A stretch of DNA of 25,844 bases from an uncultured Oscillospiraceae bacterium (GTDB lineage: Bacteria > Bacillota > Clostridia > Oscillospirales > Ruminococcaceae), in NCBI GenBank assembly GCA_910577565.1, contig CAJTNJ010000015.1, positions 1 to 25,844 of the forward strand. Reading direction: 5' to 3'. The position numbers and the translations under genes were made by a program. Each line of letters starts with the position of its first letter. The first letter of the stretch is position 1. Below are positions 23,219-25,844 of the stretch, one piece after another. The notes beneath the pieces are model-generated. The model saw only the letters and a list, made by a program, of their open reading frames with translations. It was not told where the DNA came from and made no database searches.

Positions 23219-25618
23219 TTATGGTTTAATATCCCATATATTGTTTGCATATTCATTTATAGCCCTGTCACATGAGAAATAACCGGCATTAGCGATATTT
23301 ATTGCACTCATTTTATACCACTTGGAAGAATCTTTATAGATAGCGCTTGCTTTTTCCTGAGTTTTGCGATAAGAGCAAAAATCGGCAAGCACCATATATG
23401 GATCGCTCCATTTAAGAGAATTAACAATGTCGGAAAATGTATTGCCACCTATACCTCTTTCCATAAAGTCGATAGCATGCTTAATTTCCGGAATTTTATT
23501 ATAAATTTCAATTGGAGAATAGCCAATCTCTTTTTGGTGTTCGACTTCACTTGAGGACATACCAAAAATTAAAATGTTGTCGTCACCAACACTTTCGTGG
23601 ATTTCGATATTGGCGCCATCTTCCGTTCCAAGAGTAATAGCTCCGTTAATCATAAACTTCATATTACCTGTGCCAGATGCTTCAGTTCCTGCAAGGGATA
23701 TTTGCTCAGAGATGTCGCTTGCGGGAATTATAAGTTCGGCAAGAGATACATTATAGTTTTCAACATATATAACATTAAGTTTTTCATTTATTTTAGGATT
23801 TCGCCTGATTTCGTTGGAAAGAGAACAGATAAGTTTAATAATTTGTTTTGCAAGGTAGTAGCCAGGAGCAGCTTTTGCTCCAAAGATATATGTTTTAGCG
23901 ACAAAATCAGCATCGGGATTGTCGCGCAAATATAGGTAGTCGGTAATTATGTTAAGAGCGTTTAGATGCTGCCTTTTATATTCGTGCATTCGCTTTACTT
24001 GAACATCAAAAATAGAGTCGATGTTTAGTTTTATGCCGTTTTGGTTTAAAATATAGTCATAAAGGCGTTTTTTTGCATCTTTTTTAACTTCAAAAAGCTT
24101 TTCCTGAATATTTTTATCACAAGCAAAAGCTTCAAAAGCTTTTAATTCTCGTGCATCTTTTTCAAACTTGGCACCTATGGTGTCTTTCAAAAGCTTTGAT
24201 AGACCAGGGTTTGATTGATTTAGCCAGCGTCGATATGCAATGCCGTTTGTGACATTTGTAAATTTGTCTGGTGTTTCGCGGTAGAAGTCGTTGAATAAAT
24301 CATTTTTAATAATGTTGCTGTGAAGTTTTGAGACACCATTTACTTTTTTGCATGCATAAACACAAAGATTTGCCATATGCACGCGGTTGTCGTTTATGAT
24401 AGACATTTTGGCTATGCGACATTTGTCCCAGCCAAAACTATTATTCATATGTTCAACAAATCTGCGATTTATCTCTGTAATGATTTGCATTATTCTAGGC
24501 AATAAATCAAAAAACAATTCTTCATTCCAAATTTCCAGTGCTTCTGACATAACTGTGTGGTTTGTGTAGGCGAATGTGTTTGTTACAATATCCCAGGCTT
24601 TTTCCCAGGTATATCCGCATTCATCTAGCAAAATTCGCATAAGCTCAGGTATTGCAAGAGCGGGGTGAGTATCGTTAATGTGAATAGCATTTTTTTCTGC
24701 AAAGTTATCCATAGTGCCATATTCACGAATGTGACGATTTGTAATATCACCGAGAGAGGCTGAACAAAGAAAATATTGCTGACGTAACCTTAACATTTTT
24801 CCCTGCAGATGATTGTCGTTTGGATACAGTATCTTTGATATTGATTCAGCAGATATGCTTTGGCCCATAGCGCCGGTATAGTCACCTTGATTGAATGATT
24901 CCATATCAAAAGCCGGTGATTTTGCTTCCCAAAGTCTAAGGATAGCAACACCATCACTGTTAAAACCGGAGACATACATATCATATGGGATAGCGCGAAC
25001 AATAGAATAATTTTTTTGACGGGTATAGTGAAAACCGGATTCATCCCAAAACTCTTCGATATCACCGCCGAATTTAACATCTATTGCAAGTTCAGGTTGT
25101 GCATTTAACCAAATTTTTCCGCCGGGCAGCCAGTTGTCGGGAAGCTCGGTTTGCCAGCCATCAACTATTTTTTGTTTAAATATGCCGAATTCATAAAGAA
25201 TAGAATAGCCATATGCATTATACCCAAGAGTAGCCATGCCGTCTAGGTAGCAGGCGGCAAGTCTGCCGAGGCCACCATTTCCAAGACCAGCATCGGGTTC
25301 TATGTTATAAATATCTTGTAAATTAACATCGAATTCACTCAATACATCTTTAACAATATTTGTTATGCCAAGGTTAAAAAGGTTGTTTTTAAGTGAGCGA
25401 CCCATAAGGAACTCCATGCTTATATAACTAATTTGTTTTTTACCATTAGATATATTTTTTGCTTTAAAGTGGTGAGCCTTGTTTGAAAGTATCGAATTTA
25501 TTGTCATGGCAGTTGCTTTATAAAACTTGTCATTAGACGCATTTTCAGGTTTAACACCGAGCTTATTTAACGATTTAATAATCTCATTTTTAATATGAGA
25601 TTTTGAATAAATTTTCAT
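23219..25618 (-). CDS. glgP: Glycogen/maltodextrin phosphorylase
   Basis: The 799-residue PLP enzyme (GT35) releases glucose-1-phosphate from alpha-1,4-glucans. The PLP lysine is K654 in TEASGTGNMKF; the common form is EASGTSNMK. The EPDAGLGNGGLGRLAACYLDG motif (about 108-127), HINDTHPALAIPEL and VKRMHEYKRQ are intact. The length fits bacterial phosphorylases, which lack the phosphorylation-controlled N-terminal extension of the animal enzyme. The start is ATG at 25618 with GGAGGTG at 25623-25629. The spacer between it and the GH13 gene holds a broken copy of its own tail. Whether the substrate is stored glycogen or imported maltodextrin cannot be told; no synthesis genes are in the window. 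Confidence 0.96.
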   Translation of the reverse strand: MKIYSKSHIKNEIIKSLNKLGVKPENASNDKFYKATAMTINSILSNKAHHFKAKNISNGKKQISYISMEFLMGRSLKNNLFNLGITNIVKDVLSEFDVNLQDIYNIEPDAGLGNGGLGRLAACYLDGMATLGYNAYGYSILYEFGIFKQKIVDGWQTELPDNWLPGGKIWLNAQPELAIDVKFGGDIEEFWDESGFHYTRQKNYSIVRAIPYDMYVSGFNSDGVAILRLWEAKSPAFDMESFNQGDYTGAMGQSISAESISKILYPNDNHLQGKMLRLRQQYFLCSASLGDITNRHIREYGTMDNFAEKNAIHINDTHPALAIPELMRILLDECGYTWEKAWDIVTNTFAYTNHTVMSEALEIWNEELFFDLLPRIMQIITEINRRFVEHMNNSFGWDKCRIAKMSIINDNRVHMANLCVYACKKVNGVSKLHSNIIKNDLFNDFYRETPDKFTNVTNGIAYRRWLNQSNPGLSKLLKDTIGAKFEKDARELKAFEAFACDKNIQEKLFEVKKDAKKRLYDYILNQNGIKLNIDSIFDVQVKRMHEYKRQHLNALNIITDYLYLRDNPDADFVAKTYIFGAKAAPGYYLAKQIIKLICSLSNEIRRNPKINEKLNVIYVENYNVSLAELIIPASDISEQISLAGTEASGTGNMKFMINGAITLGTEDGANIEIHESVGDDNILIFGMSSSEVEHQKEIGYSPIEIYNKIPEIKHAIDFMERGIGGNTFSDIVNSLKWSDPYMVLADFCSYRKTQEKASAIYKDSSKWYKMSAINIANAGYFSCDRAINEYANNIWDIKP

Positions 25619-25696
25619 AAAACACCTCCAAAATTAACACAGTTTAGAATTTTATTGTTTGGTTATATTATTATAAAAAAATAATAACTTATTATA

Positions 25697-25726
25697 ATTA
25701 TATCGCAAAATCACATATAGTTTCAA
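25697..25726 (-). promoter_or_regulatory. Promoter of the phosphorylase gene
   Basis: On the minus strand TTGAAA (25721-25726) and TATAAT (25697-25702) are spaced by 18 bp, leaving a leader of about 70 nt before the ATG at 25618. No catabolite-repression site was recognised. Confidence 0.7.
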
Positions 25727-25844
25727 GTAATGTATAGGCGAGAGTGTTCCAGAAAAGAGTGAATAGGTGGGAGTGCCCTAAATAAGTTTATAGAAAAGAA
25801 GAAAGAAAAAAAGTAGATTTAAGTGAAGGGTACAAGAACTTAGC

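Overview
The window is AT-rich DNA from a low-GC member of the Bacillota. It is most likely a fermentative clostridial bacterium of the Oscillospiraceae/Ruminococcaceae type. The evidence is strong AGGAGG-type ribosome binding sites, sigma-A-like promoters, the order yidC-jag-mnmE-mnmG-rsmG-noc-parA-parB-serS, and two perfect Bacillus-type parS palindromes. That gene order and the parS sites place the window near, but not at, the replication origin: dnaA, rpmH and rnpA are not visible. No tRNA, rRNA or CRISPR array was found. Three decayed tandem or partial duplications and two decayed insertion sequences suggest a genome in active erosion. That would fit a host-restricted or reduced bacterium, but the lifestyle is inference.

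Layout. (1) 522-2907, minus strand: a Mn-type superoxide dismutase and an IMP dehydrogenase whose active-site region and residue numbering resemble the enzyme of the parabasalid protist Tritrichomonas foetus. (2) 3199-6872, plus strand: three tandem cassettes, each with its own promoter, leader, secreted GLUG-repeat protein and terminator hairpin. They share an almost identical signal peptide and differ in repeat number. (3) 7031-7971, minus strand: a small conserved protein of unknown function and a PduL-type phosphotransacylase. (4) About 8186-9359: an insertion-sequence graveyard with an IS1-family remnant (+) abutting an IS481-like remnant (-), followed by non-coding DNA, where rpmH-rnpA would be expected. 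(5) 9360-15987, plus strand: yidC, jag, mnmE, mnmG and rsmG. A 288-bp tandem duplication sits at the mnmE/mnmG junction; it left a dead mnmG head and a dead mnmE tail between the two live genes. (6) 16109-20257, plus strand: a Noc-like ParB paralogue, then parA, parB and serS, with parS sites at 17011 and 20559 and a candidate pseudoknot RNA upstream of parA. (7) 20830-25618, minus strand: a GH13 alpha-glucan hydrolase and a glycogen/maltodextrin phosphorylase, with a dead copy of the phosphorylase 3' end between them.

How the genes fit together. YidC and Jag serve membrane-protein insertion and associated RNA-linked control. MnmE and MnmG modify the tRNA wobble uridine, and RsmG methylates 16S rRNA. 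Noc, ParA, ParB and parS handle nucleoid occlusion and origin segregation. The GH13 enzyme and the phosphorylase together would turn glycogen or maltodextrin into glucose-1-phosphate and short sugars. PduL would draw ATP from acyl-CoA through acyl-phosphate. The GLUG proteins are the most lineage-specific part: predicted secreted beta-helix proteins, probably at the cell surface or released.
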